Below, piece by piece: positions 24,019 through 32,750 of a stretch of 64,000 bases of DNA. The position numbers were made by a program, and so were the translations under genes. The notes below the pieces were generated by a model. The model was not told the DNA's origin, did not search any database, and saw only the letters and a program-made list of their open reading frames with translations. The number at the start of each line of letters is the position of its first letter. Positions within the stretch are counted from its first letter, which is position 1. The stretch spans positions 186,001-250,000 of the forward strand of contig NZ_CAJPUX010000002.1 of assembly GCF_905397285.1 (NCBI RefSeq), in the 5' to 3' direction. Origin of the DNA: Cupriavidus plantarum (lineage in GTDB: Bacteria > Pseudomonadota > Gammaproteobacteria > Burkholderiales > Burkholderiaceae).

Positions 24019-24759
24019 TCATGCAAGGTAGTCGAACGCGACCTCGCCCAGACCGAGCGTGAGGTCCGCGATATAGTGCTTGGCGCCAAGGACTTCCAGC
24101 ACCGGCAGCGACGCAACGGGCGCGAGGGCATGCGGGGCCAGCGACAGCGCCGCGGGACCGGTCCACGCGCCCTTCATCTGGACGTCCTTCAGAAAGTAGC
24201 AGACGAGCTCGAGAATGCGCGGCGAGCCGTCCACGTGCGGAATGATCTTGAGCAAATAGTTAGGCGTTTCGGAAAGCGTGTGGCCTAAAGCGTCCTTGTC
24301 GATTTCACGATGCTTGTAGCCCATGGTGCCGGTCGCCACGCGCACGGGACCATAGTCGAGCGTGCCGACCAGCGTGTCGGTATGCACGGCGAGCTTGGGA
24401 CTGGCGAGCTTCTTCGGGAAACCCCACAGCTCGCGTCCGCCGGCGAGCGGCGGATGATCGTCGAGGAACATCGCATGGGTATAGCTGCCGGCGCGGCCCT
24501 GATAGCTGATCGGAATGACCTGGCCCGACTCGGTGTAGTCGCCGAAGCCGGTGGAGTCCGGCATGCGGATGAATTCGTAATGCACGATGGGGTCCGTGAT
24601 CTCCAGCGGTTCCGGCACCGCAGCCCGAAGCAGCGCGGGATCGGTGCGGTACGTAATGACGAAGAACTCCCGGTTGATGAAGCGGTACGGGCCCATCGGG
24701 TAGGCAGGGCTGCAGAGCGGAGACGCGAATGCGCGCTCGCGGATCGTCTTGATTTCCAT
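24019..24759 (-). CDS. adc: Acetoacetate decarboxylase
   Basis: Protein of 246 residues that converts acetoacetate to acetone and CO2 via a Schiff base. The active-site Lys pair is in [36 protein letters not shown]-like and [14 protein letters not shown] segments are typical. It is first in the minus-strand operon with hydroxybutyrate dehydrogenase and patatin, and divergent from a GlxA-type regulator that probably controls it. Confidence 0.92.
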   Translation of the reverse strand: MEIKTIRERAFASPLCSPAYPMGPYRFINREFFVITYRTDPALLRAAVPEPLEITDPIVHYEFIRMPDSTGFGDYTESGQVIPISYQGRAGSYTHAMFLDDHPPLAGGRELWGFPKKLASPKLAVHTDTLVGTLDYGPVRVATGTMGYKHREIDKDALGHTLSETPNYLLKIIPHVDGSPRILELVCYFLKDVQMKGAWTGPAALSLAPHALAPVASLPVLEVLGAKHYIADLTLGLGEVAFDYLA

Positions 24760-24789
24760 GGGTAAACGGTCCTCAGGGTGATGTCGCAG

Positions 24790-24893
24790 ATGGGTGACTC
24801 ACATATCGCGCAGCAGCGGTTACGGCTTTGCCCGCGATGCGATCCATTGTGGGAGCCCGGACGCATGATCGCCATCACACCTATGGGTGACTC
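24790..24893. promoter_or_regulatory. Paired 11-bp direct repeats, candidate regulator sites
   Basis: ATGGGTGACTC is found exactly at 24790-24800 and 24883-24893, in the region between adc and the divergent AraC-type regulator. Same-orientation sites 93 bp apart fit binding and looping by an AraC-family dimer. Confidence 0.5.
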
Positions 24894-24983
24894 GCTCCGC
24901 CCTGCTGTGTGCGGCATGATGCGCCCGAGCTTGCGGATTCTTTCGATTGGCCTACGATCCAGACAACCCTGCCCGTCCCGCCC

Positions 24984-26015
24984 ATGTCCATCACGCCCTT
25001 GCCGACGCTTTCCGCGCCGCGCCGCATCCTGTTTGTCACATTCCCGAAATTCGGGCTGCTCGACCTCAGCGGCCCCCAGACCGTGTTCTGGTGCGCGACC
25101 CACCTCGCGCATGCGCGCGGGCTGCCAGGCTACGATTGCCATACGGTCAGCCTCGGCGGGGGGCTCATAAGGTCGATCGAGGGCGTGGTGCTCCATACGG
25201 AAGACGTCGAACGCTTCCAGTCGCGCGACGTCGACACGGTGATCGTCCCCGGGACGCCCGAGATTCTCGATGTCGTCGATGCCTCGCCGCATCTGGTGGA
25301 ATGGCTGCGGCATACCGCGGCGAGCGTGCGCCGCACGGCCTCGGTATGCACGGGTGCGTTCTTCCTTGGCGAGGCCGGGCTGCTGCAGGGACGCCGCGCC
25401 ACGACGCACTGGATCAATATCGACGATCTCGAGGCGCGCTTTCCCGCCGTCACGGTGGACCGCAACGCGATCTTCGTGCAGCAGGACCCGGTATGGACGT
25501 CGGCCGGTGTGACGGCCGGCATCGACCTCGCGCTGGCGCTTGTCGAAGCGGACCTGGGGCACGATATCGCGCTGGCCGTGGCGAGGCAGCTGGTCGTGTA
25601 TCTCAAGCGGCCAGCCGAGCAGCCGCAGTTCAGTGAGATGCTCAAGGCGCAGGTGCGCGACACGCCGGCGTTCGATGGGCTGCACCTGTGGATTCTCGAC
25701 AATCTGGGCGACGAGGCGCTGACCGTGGACCGCATGGCCGCGCGCGTGAACATGAGTCCCCGGAACTTTGCGCGCGCGTACAAGGAGAAGGTTGGCCGCA
25801 CGCCCGCCAAGGCCGTGGAGCACTTTCGCGTGGAGGCCGCGTGCCGGCTCCTGCGCGCGTCGGAGCGTTCGATCGATCAGATCGCGCGTGCCTGCGGCTT
25901 CGGCGACGAGGAGCGTATGCGCGTCACGTTCCGTCGGCATATGGGATTGTCGCCATCCGAGTACCGTCAGGACGGTGCCGTGGGCCGTCCACTGTCCATC
26001 GATACGCAACGCTGA
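24984..26015 (+). CDS. GlxA-type transcriptional regulator (DJ-1/PfpI + AraC)
   Basis: Protein of 343 residues. Residues ~12-190 form a DJ-1/PfpI (class-I amidotransferase-like) domain with SVCTGAFFLGEAGLLQGRRATTHW, where Cys occupies the nucleophile elbow. Residues ~235-325 form an AraC double helix-turn-helix (LTVDRMAARVNMSPRNFARAYKEKVGRTP... IDQIARACGFGDEERMRVTFRRHMGLSPSEYR). It is divergent from adc and is the likely activator of the acetoacetate operon. The start MSITPLP is chosen to match the domain start; a 25-residue longer form is possible. Confidence 0.85.
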   Translation: MSITPLPTLSAPRRILFVTFPKFGLLDLSGPQTVFWCATHLAHARGLPGYDCHTVSLGGGLIRSIEGVVLHTEDVERFQSRDVDTVIVPGTPEILDVVDASPHLVEWLRHTAASVRRTASVCTGAFFLGEAGLLQGRRATTHWINIDDLEARFPAVTVDRNAIFVQQDPVWTSAGVTAGIDLALALVEADLGHDIALAVARQLVVYLKRPAEQPQFSEMLKAQVRDTPAFDGLHLWILDNLGDEALTVDRMAARVNMSPRNFARAYKEKVGRTPAKAVEHFRVEAACRLLRASERSIDQIARACGFGDEERMRVTFRRHMGLSPSEYRQDGAVGRPLSIDTQR

Positions 26016-26146
26016 CCAATACCCCTGAAATCCTGCCAATCTGCCCGACCGACATTGCCTTTGCGCTAACGCATTAGCAGAATGACTCGCATGTCGTGCA
26101 AGACAGATACCCGCCAGCAGAAGGCGAGACAGGAAAGGGGGTGCCG

Positions 26147-27700
26147 ATGACCGCGTTCGCTACGATCGCCGCGTCCGTGCAGGCCGAGATTGAGGAAGTC
26201 ATCGCATTCGGCGCGTTCCGATTGTTTCCCGCGCGGCGGCGGCTGGAACGCGATGGCGTGTACGTACCGTTGAGCAGCCGTGCGATGGATATCCTGATCG
26301 CGCTGCTGGAGCGCGCGGGCGACGTCATCGACAAGCGCGAACTGATCGCGCGCGCGTGGCGGAACATGGTCGTCGACGAAAGCAATCTGCGCGTCCATAT
26401 CGCCGGGCTGCGCCGGCTGCTCGACGATGGCGACGGCGGCGCCCGGTACGTGACCAATGTGCCGGGGCGTGGCTATTGCTTCGTGGGACAGATCACGCGC
26501 GTGCGTCGCGCGCTGCCGGGAGCACCGCGGCAGGGCGCGGTGACGGGCGGGGGTGTGGAGAGGGTTGCGGAGCGGGTTGCGGAGAGGGTTGCGGAGAGGG
26601 TTGCGGAGAAGTCGGCGGCGGAGGAAGACGCCGCGCGCGCGCCGGTCGTCCCCATCCTGTCGGGCGGATCCATGCCCCAGCGGCTCGCGCGCATGGTCGG
26701 CCGTGACGAGGCCGTTCGGGATATCGCGGCCGCGTTGCCCGCGCATCGCTTCATGTCGATCGTCGGCCCCGGCGGCATCGGCAAGACAACCGTCGCGGTG
26801 GCCATCGCGCACGGGGTGGCGTCCCGATGCGGCGCGGCGACATATTTCATTGACCTTCACGCCATCGACCGTGGCGCGCAATCGGACAACGATGCGCTAC
26901 GCCGCGCGCTGGAGGCCTTCGCGGCGACATTGCCCGCGACGCCCACCCTGATCGTCCTCGACAACTGCGAACACGTGTCGTGCACGGCCGCATTGTTCGC
27001 GGAGCGGCTGGTGGCGCGTTCGCCGGCGGTGCATGTGCTTGCCACCAGCCGCGAGGCGCTGCGTGCGGAGGGCGAACAGGTCTACCGCCTGCCGCCGCTG
27101 GCCAGCCCGCCCTACGACGCCCCGTTCACCGCGGCGCAGGCGCAGGCGTATCCAGCGGTGCAGCTGTTCCTCGAACGTGCCGAAGCCAACGGTCATCCGA
27201 TCGCGATGACCGACAGCGATGCGCGGCAGGTGGCGGATATCTGCCGGCGGCTCGATGGCATACCGCTCGCGATCGAGCTCGCGGCCGGGCGCGTGGGCGC
27301 GTTCGGCATCGATGGTACCGCGGCATTGCTCGACACGCGGTTTCTATTGCACTGGCAGGGCCGCAGGACAGCGCCTTCGCGCCATCGCACGCTTGGCGCG
27401 CTGCTCGACTGGAGTCACGATCTGTTGTCCGATGTCGAGCGCGCGGTGTTTGCGCGTCTGGCGGCGTTCGACGACGCGTTCGCGCTGCACACCGCGCTCG
27501 ATGCGATTGACGAGGGCGAGCGTGCCGATGTGGTGGACGCCATCGACGGCCTGGTCGCCAAGTCGCTGCTGGCGGCGAAGGCCATGCCGGACGATACCGT
27601 GCGCTACCGGTTGCCCGCGGTGGCGCGCGTGTACGCAGCGGAGAAGCGCCGGACGCGACATGCCGCCGCGCGGGCCCAGCCGCTTGCCGAAGTCGGATAA
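26147..27700 (+). CDS. Winged-helix/NTPase transcriptional regulator, short form
   Basis: Protein of 517 residues. Residues ~20-112 are an OmpR/PhoB-type winged helix (FGAFRLFPARRRLERDG... LRVHIAGLRRLL...YVTNVPGRGYCF) without a receiver. A linker (137-153) repeats Val-Ala-Glu-Arg, encoded by four 12-bp units at 26558-26605. Residues ~175-450 form an NB-ARC-like NTPase with P-loop GPGGIGKT (207-214), LIVLDNCEHV and GIPLAIELAAGR. Related regulators of this layout commonly continue with a long helical-repeat sensor domain. This one ends soon after the ATPase, so it may be a natural short form. Confidence 0.8.
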   Translation: MTAFATIAASVQAEIEEVIAFGAFRLFPARRRLERDGVYVPLSSRAMDILIALLERAGDVIDKRELIARAWRNMVVDESNLRVHIAGLRRLLDDGDGGARYVTNVPGRGYCFVGQITRVRRALPGAPRQGAVTGGGVERVAERVAERVAERVAEKSAAEEDAARAPVVPILSGGSMPQRLARMVGRDEAVRDIAAALPAHRFMSIVGPGGIGKTTVAVAIAHGVASRCGAATYFIDLHAIDRGAQSDNDALRRALEAFAATLPATPTLIVLDNCEHVSCTAALFAERLVARSPAVHVLATSREALRAEGEQVYRLPPLASPPYDAPFTAAQAQAYPAVQLFLERAEANGHPIAMTDSDARQVADICRRLDGIPLAIELAAGRVGAFGIDGTAALLDTRFLLHWQGRRTAPSRHRTLGALLDWSHDLLSDVERAVFARLAAFDDAFALHTALDAIDEGERADVVDAIDGLVAKSLLAAKAMPDDTVRYRLPAVARVYAAEKRRTRHAAARAQPLAEVG

Positions 27701-27805
27701 GGACAATTCACAACGCCCGCGCCCGTCGTCTCGGCGCCACCGCGCCGCAAGCACGCCAGGCACGCCATGCATGATCAGCGCGCGCGCCGTGCCATGCGGC
27801 GGCAC

Positions 27806-28834
27806 TCAAATCCTCCTCCATGCAGGCGGGTACAGCGGATCGTAATCGCTGAGGCACGCAAGATTCAGCGCGCGGATGCGTTCCGTCACGAAGTCGATGA
27901 ACACGCGGATGCGCGTGGGCAGATGCTGCCGGCTGAGGTAGCAGACATAGTGGCCCCGGTCGTCCGGCGCATGGCGCGCCAGCGCGATGACGAGCGCGCC
28001 CGAGGTCAGGTGGTCACAGATCTGGTAACCCGCCATCTGTGCGATGCCGTGGCCATCGAGCACCGCCTGCAGCACGAGGTCCGCATCGTTGAACGTGAGC
28101 GTGCCACGCGGCTGAACCTTGCGCGCCTCCCCGGAGACCTTGAACTCCCATTCGAAAAGGCGGCCATTCGGGAAGCGGAAGTTGATGCCATTGTGGTGGG
28201 CGAGTTCCTCGATGCACGCGGGCAGCCCGTGCTCGCTCGCGTACGCCGCCGACGCGCACAGCGCCATCTGCATCGGAATGATCTGCCGCGCGATGATGCT
28301 GGAGTCCTCGATGCGGCCGTTACGGAAGGCCACGTCGATGCGGTCCGCCGCGAAGTCCGTATGGCGGTCGTCCAGCAGCAGGTCGATAGCGATGTCCGGA
28401 AACTGGCTGCGAAAATCGGCCAGCAACGGGGCCACGACCTTGCGGCCGAAGCCGACCGTCGCGCTGATGCGCAGGAGGCCAGAGGGCGGGCCCTCGCGCA
28501 GTTCGCGCATGTCGTTCATGGCTTCGACGATGCGCTCGACGCCCTGATGGCAGTTCTCGAAAAAGACCTCGCCCTCGCGCGTGAGCCGCGTCGAGCGCGT
28601 GGTCCGAAGGAACAGGCGGGTGTGGAGCTGGTCCTCCAGCCGCTGCACGCTGCGGCTGACCGCCGAGCGGCCGATGCCGAGGCGCTCGCCCGCCTTGGCG
28701 AAGCTGCCTTCGCGGACGACGGCGATAAAGGCCATGACGCCCGCATAGCTCGTTGCGAAGCTGGCGGACAGCGCGTCCGTGCCCGCGTCCGGCGCGGAGT
28801 GCGAGGATTCGACGATTCTCATGGGTACCGGCAC
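27806..28834 (-). CDS. LysR-family regulator
   Basis: Protein of 342 residues with a ~30-residue N-terminal extension before the LysR helix-turn-helix (MAFIAVVREGSFAKAGERLGIGRSAVSRSVQRLEDQL). The effector domain follows (SGLLRISATVGFGRKVVAPLL... DDRHTDFAADRIDVAFRNG). Downstream it converges on the winged-helix/NTPase gene; upstream is the end of ku. No target gene is obvious; it may act at a distance or on itself. Confidence 0.85.
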   Translation of the reverse strand: MPVPMRIVESSHSAPDAGTDALSASFATSYAGVMAFIAVVREGSFAKAGERLGIGRSAVSRSVQRLEDQLHTRLFLRTTRSTRLTREGEVFFENCHQGVERIVEAMNDMRELREGPPSGLLRISATVGFGRKVVAPLLADFRSQFPDIAIDLLLDDRHTDFAADRIDVAFRNGRIEDSSIIARQIIPMQMALCASAAYASEHGLPACIEELAHHNGINFRFPNGRLFEWEFKVSGEARKVQPRGTLTFNDADLVLQAVLDGHGIAQMAGYQICDHLTSGALVIALARHAPDDRGHYVCYLSRQHLPTRIRVFIDFVTERIRALNLACLSDYDPLYPPAWRRI

Positions 28835-28919
28835 ATCGACAGGAGTATCGCGCCGATTGTTGCCGGGGCCGCGCGCCGTGCGCGATGCGTCTAACGACGT
28901 TTCACAACGCTTAACGCCG

Positions 28920-28944
28920 GGCTCCCGGTTGTCATGTGGGAGCC
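28920..28944. terminator. Hairpin after ku, possible terminator
   Basis: GGCTCCC / GGGAGCC forms a seven-pair stem with an 11-nt loop, 16 bp beyond the ku stop on the minus strand. There is no clear T-run, so termination is uncertain. Confidence 0.35.
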
Positions 28945-28959
28945 GTGATGGACCGCGTG

Positions 28960-30045
28960 TCAGGCGGCTTTGCGGGCTGGCGCCTTTTTTGCCGCGGCGT
29001 TCTTTGCCGTGGGCTTCCTGGCTGCCGCTTGTTTGGCTGCCGCTTTCTTGGCTGCCGGCTTTTTCGTGGCGACCGTCTTTTTTGCGGGTGCCTTGGACGG
29101 GGCGGACTTCCTGGCGGCGCCCTTAGCTGGTCCCTTGGCCGATCCCTTCGCCGACACCTTAGCCGACACCTTAGCCGACACCTTAGCCGGCGCTTCCTCC
29201 GCGGCAGTCGCCTCGTCGGATCCCTTCTCCGCCGCGCGCTTCCCGGGCTTCCCCCGCTTCCCAAGACTGTCCCGCAACAGCGCCATCATGTCGATGACCT
29301 TCGCGCCCTTGGTGGCGGGCGCGGTGTCCTCGCTGGCCGGCGTCAGCAGATGCGTATTGCCGGATTTGATCTTGGCGTCGATCACGGCCATCAGGTCGTC
29401 GCGATAGGTGTCGCGATACTGTTCGGGCGCCCAGTCCTCCGTCATGTCCTCGACGAGCTTCTCGGCCATGTCCACCTCGCGCGCGGACGCGCCCTGCTTG
29501 CCGCCCTTGGGCAGCGCAAGGTCTTCGATCGGCAGCACCTCGTCGGCAAAGCGCATGGTGTTGAGCACCAGCGCCTTGCCCGAGACCAGCAGCGCCGCCA
29601 GATGCTGGCGGTTGCGCAGGACGACCATCGCGAGCGCGGCGCGGCCCGTGCGGCGCATCGTCTCGTGCAGCAGCGCATAGCCGCGTTCGCCCCGTTTGTC
29701 GGGTTCGAGGTAGTAGGGCGTCTCGAAGTAATAGGGCGGAATGCTCGCCGCATCGACGAAGCTGACGATGTCGACGGTCTGGGTGGCCTCGACGTTGGCC
29801 TGCTTGAAGTCTTCATCGCTCAGGACCACGTACTCGTCCTTCTCGTACGCGTAGCCCTTGACGATATCGTCGCTCTCCACGGGCTTGCCCGTGTGCTTGT
29901 TGATGCGTTGATACCCGATGGGCGCCATATCGCGCTTGTCGAGCATGTCGAGGTCCAGCGTGTGCGTGCGAGACGCGGGCTTCAGGACGACGGGGATGTT
30001 GACGAGGCCAAAGCTGATGGCACCTTTCCAGATGACGCGCGACAT
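28960..30045 (-). CDS. ku: Non-homologous end-joining protein Ku
   Basis: Protein of 361 residues. The Ku core runs to about 265 (MSRVIWKGAISFGLVNIPVVL; the YEKDEYVVLSDEDF bridge region; LVLNTMRFADEVL). It forms a homodimer ring on DNA ends and recruits LigD. The last ~95 residues are a histone-H1-like Lys/Ala/Pro tail. In it, Ala-Lys-Val-Ser units are encoded by 12-bp repeats near 29150-29200. Such tails bind DNA in other bacterial Ku proteins. The start overlaps the end region of a small proline-rich ORF that lies 10 bp upstream. ligD is nearby, separated by a histidine kinase gene. Confidence 0.95.
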   Translation of the reverse strand: MSRVIWKGAISFGLVNIPVVLKPASRTHTLDLDMLDKRDMAPIGYQRINKHTGKPVESDDIVKGYAYEKDEYVVLSDEDFKQANVEATQTVDIVSFVDAASIPPYYFETPYYLEPDKRGERGYALLHETMRRTGRAALAMVVLRNRQHLAALLVSGKALVLNTMRFADEVLPIEDLALPKGGKQGASAREVDMAEKLVEDMTEDWAPEQYRDTYRDDLMAVIDAKIKSGNTHLLTPASEDTAPATKGAKVIDMMALLRDSLGKRGKPGKRAAEKGSDEATAAEEAPAKVSAKVSAKVSAKGSAKGPAKGAARKSAPSKAPAKKTVATKKPAAKKAAAKQAAARKPTAKNAAAKKAPARKAA

Positions 30046-30055
30046 GGCCCCCCCT

Positions 30056-30196
30056 TCAGGCGCGTTGCGGAGGCGGCGGGGGCACGTCGCCCGGCGGCGG
30101 ATCGCTGACCGGATCGGCGGGCATGTCGGGCGGCGCCTCGGGCGGCGGCACTTCCGGCGGGGGTGGGGTGATATCGGGTTCGGGGGTGATATGCAA
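30056..30196 (-). CDS. Small proline-rich protein upstream of ku
   Basis: An open frame of 46 codons with a TTG start, preceded by AAAAAGGGAG about seven bases upstream. The translation begins MHITPEPDITPPPPEV and ends PPPPPQRA; it is about half proline with Glu/Asp. It ends 10 bp before the ku ATG, and its stop region supplies GAAGGGGGGG, the ribosome site of ku. Tight spacing suggests coupling with ku. Function is unknown. It could also be a leader peptide. Confidence 0.5.
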   Translation of the reverse strand: MHITPEPDITPPPPEVPPPEAPPDMPADPVSDPPPGDVPPPPPQRA

Positions 30197-30229
30197 TGTG
30201 GGCTCCCTTTTTACAGGTATGTTCCGTGC

Positions 30230-32320
30230 TCAGGCGTCCAGCTCGTCCAGCAGACGCGTAATGGCATCCAGGTCGGCGGGCTTGACCAGATGGAGGTCGA
30301 AGCCCGCGGCCCGCGTGCGGCGGCGATCGTCGGGCTGGCCGAAGCCGGTCAGCGCCACGAGCCGGGCATTGCGCAGTTCGGGAATCTCTCGCAGGCGCCG
30401 CGCGGTTTCAAAGCCGTCCATCGCGGGCATGCCGAGGTCCAGCAGCACGACGTCCGGGCGGACGCTTGCCGCCTGCTCGACGGCACTCTGGCCGTCGGAC
30501 GCCGTCACGACGGTATGGCCGAGCGTCTGAAGCGTCATTGTCATGGCTTCGAGCGCATCGACGTTGTCGTCGATGAGCATGATCGTGTGCGCGGAGCTGG
30601 CCTGCGCGCGCGGCTTGCCAGCCGACGGTTGCCAGTTTTGCCACGGCTCCACGGGAAGCTCGACGATGAAGGTGCTGCCGTGGCCCGGTCCCGGGCTTTC
30701 GGCCGATACGCGCCCGCCGTGCAGCACGACGAGTTTCTGGACGAGCGTCAGGCCGATGCCGGGGCCCTCGCGCGCGGCGAGATTGTCGGGATGGCCGTCG
30801 TCCTCGGGCAATGCGGTGGCAGAGACCTGATCGTCATGCTCGGCGAGCGCCTGCGATTCCTGTGCGTCATGCAGCTGGCCAGTGCCGGGATCGTGGACGG
30901 CTGGCGCGAGCGGATCGAACAACTGCCGCTGCAGCATCGCGGACAAGCCCGCGCCGTTGTCGGCGACGCGCACCACCACCTTGTCGCCCTTGGCGGAACT
31001 GGCCACGGAAGCCGTCACGGTGAGCGTGCCGCCTTCCGGCGTGTATTTGGCGGCGTTGTGCAGCAGGTTGGCGAAGATCTGCGTGAGCCGGACCATGTCG
31101 CCGCAGACGGGTAGCGGCTGCTCCGGCAACGACAGACGCAGCGTATGGCGGCGCGTCTCCAGCAGCGGGCGCACCGTTTCCACGGCCGTGTTCAGCGCGC
31201 TGCGCAGTTCGACGAGGTCGCGGCGCAGCGTGATCTTGCCCTGATTGAAGCGCGACACGTCCAGCAGGTCATCGACGAGCCGGGTGAGGTGGCGCAACTG
31301 ACGACCGATGATGTCGCGCGCGCGGAACATGTCTTCACGCGACGGCGCGCCGCGCTGGAGCAGGTCCACCGCGCTGCGCATCGGCGCAAGCGGATTGCGG
31401 AGTTCGTGCGCGAGCATCGCGAGGAATTCGTCCTTGCGTCGCTCTTCGTTATGCAGCGCGCGCTCGGCGCGGTTGTGCCGCGTCACATCCTGGCAGATAC
31501 CCGCCACGCGCAGGCAACGGCCATCGGCGCCGCGCACGGGAAACGCGCGCATATGGACTTCGCGGATCTCGCCCGTCGGCCGCTCGAGCTGGAACTCGGT
31601 GTCGAGGCGGCCGTCGCGGAGCATGGCATCCCATTCGCTGCCCATGCGCTCGCGTTCTTCGGCCACGACCCAGTCCACCCAGCGCTTCGGTTCCCGCTGG
31701 ATGGCTTCCACGGGGCGGCCCCAGAGCGCTTCGAACGACGGGCTCACGAACAGGAAGCGGCGCGCGGCGGGATCGAAGATCCAGACGACGTCCGCCAGCG
31801 ACTCCGCCAGCTGACGGAAGAGGTCCTCGTTCTCGTGCAGTTGCTGGGACGTCCGGCTATACGCGTCCTCCGCGCCGCGCATGCGCAGCAACGCGTTGAT
31901 GCTGGAGACGAGTTCTTCGGGCTCGATGGGCTCGACCAGAAAGCTGTCTGCGCCGCCATTGAGCGCCTGCGCGCGGCGATGGGAGTCCGTCACGCCGGGC
32001 GAGGTCAGCAGCACGAGACTGCGCGCGGTCTGCGGATCCGCCTTGACGAGCCGGCACACTTCGAGCCCGTCGATATCGGGCAGCCGGGTGCCGAGCAGCA
32101 CCACATCGGGCTTGTGCTGACGCACGAGCGACAGCGCCGCCTGTCCCGAGGATGCCTCGAGCACCGTGAAATCGGCGCGGTGAAGAATCCGGCTTTTGAC
32201 GTACCGCGGTCCCTCGCGGTCCTCGACGTTGAGGATCAGCGGGCGACGGGCGGCGGCCGGGGAGGCGGAAGGTGTCGGCGCGTGCTGGGACGCAGGGAGG
32301 GACATGTTCATGGCTGGCAA
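30230..32320 (-). CDS. Hybrid histidine kinase with degenerate N-terminal receiver
   Basis: Protein of 696 residues. Domain order: receiver-like (27-145), PAS (~165-285), HisKA with MLAHELRNPLAPMRSA (His near 308), ATPase, and C-terminal receiver (~575-690, phospho-Asp in VVLLDLGMPAMDG, Lys in LVKPADL). In the first receiver the phospho-acceptor is Gly77 (LLGTRLPDIDG) and the conserved Lys is Glu130 (FLVEPIEP), so it cannot be phosphorylated normally. The ATP-lid region carries an extra ~45 acidic, polar residues before GPGIGLTLV. No membrane segment, so cytoplasmic. It sits between ku and ligD. Confidence 0.85.
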   Translation of the reverse strand: MPAMNMSLPASQHAPTPSASPAAARRPLILNVEDREGPRYVKSRILHRADFTVLEASSGQAALSLVRQHKPDVVLLGTRLPDIDGLEVCRLVKADPQTARSLVLLTSPGVTDSHRRAQALNGGADSFLVEPIEPEELVSSINALLRMRGAEDAYSRTSQQLHENEDLFRQLAESLADVVWIFDPAARRFLFVSPSFEALWGRPVEAIQREPKRWVDWVVAEERERMGSEWDAMLRDGRLDTEFQLERPTGEIREVHMRAFPVRGADGRCLRVAGICQDVTRHNRAERALHNEERRKDEFLAMLAHELRNPLAPMRSAVDLLQRGAPSREDMFRARDIIGRQLRHLTRLVDDLLDVSRFNQGKITLRRDLVELRSALNTAVETVRPLLETRRHTLRLSLPEQPLPVCGDMVRLTQIFANLLHNAAKYTPEGGTLTVTASVASSAKGDKVVVRVADNGAGLSAMLQRQLFDPLAPAVHDPGTGQLHDAQESQALAEHDDQVSATALPEDDGHPDNLAAREGPGIGLTLVQKLVVLHGGRVSAESPGPGHGSTFIVELPVEPWQNWQPSAGKPRAQASSAHTIMLIDDNVDALEAMTMTLQTLGHTVVTASDGQSAVEQAASVRPDVVLLDLGMPAMDGFETARRLREIPELRNARLVALTGFGQPDDRRRTRAAGFDLHLVKPADLDAITRLLDELDA

Positions 32321-32750
32321 GCGGCGCGGAACGTCGCGGTAGCGGAAGCGGCGATCAGGAAAGAACGAGGAGCGTCTTGTAGGTGTAGGTCTGGAATCAC
32401 GTCAAATACGTCTGAAAGTGCCGAGGGCCATACCGGCAGGCAGCCAACGCCGCCCAGTAAGGTCCCCTTTGTAATAATTACCCGCATGGTGCGCCGTTAC
32501 CGTGTAATTTTTGGGATGCGCCTCATAGCGGGAGACGCGCCGGCGCGTCTCCCGCCGGACTCGCCCTGCGGCGGTCTGGCGCGGTTCCTGGGGTGCACAG
32601 CGGGTGGTGTCTCATGGTTCGCCTCGTTGCTGGAGCCGGAAACGGCTTGCGTTTTCCGTCCGGAGTGGCAAGAAGCGTGCCGCGCCCTTCCTCCCCGCTG
32701 ACAGACGGACGCCTACAGCCGGGGAGGGGGCGGAGCGAGGGGTGCAGGCG
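32321..32750. other. 430-bp intergenic region, no gene seen
   Basis: This gap lies between the end of ligD and the start of the hybrid kinase, both on the minus strand. Short AT-richer stretches around 32460-32520 may hold the kinase promoter. A GACGCCT / AGGCGTC inverted repeat (32708-32752) overlaps the ligD stop. I see no coding sequence. Confidence 0.5.
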
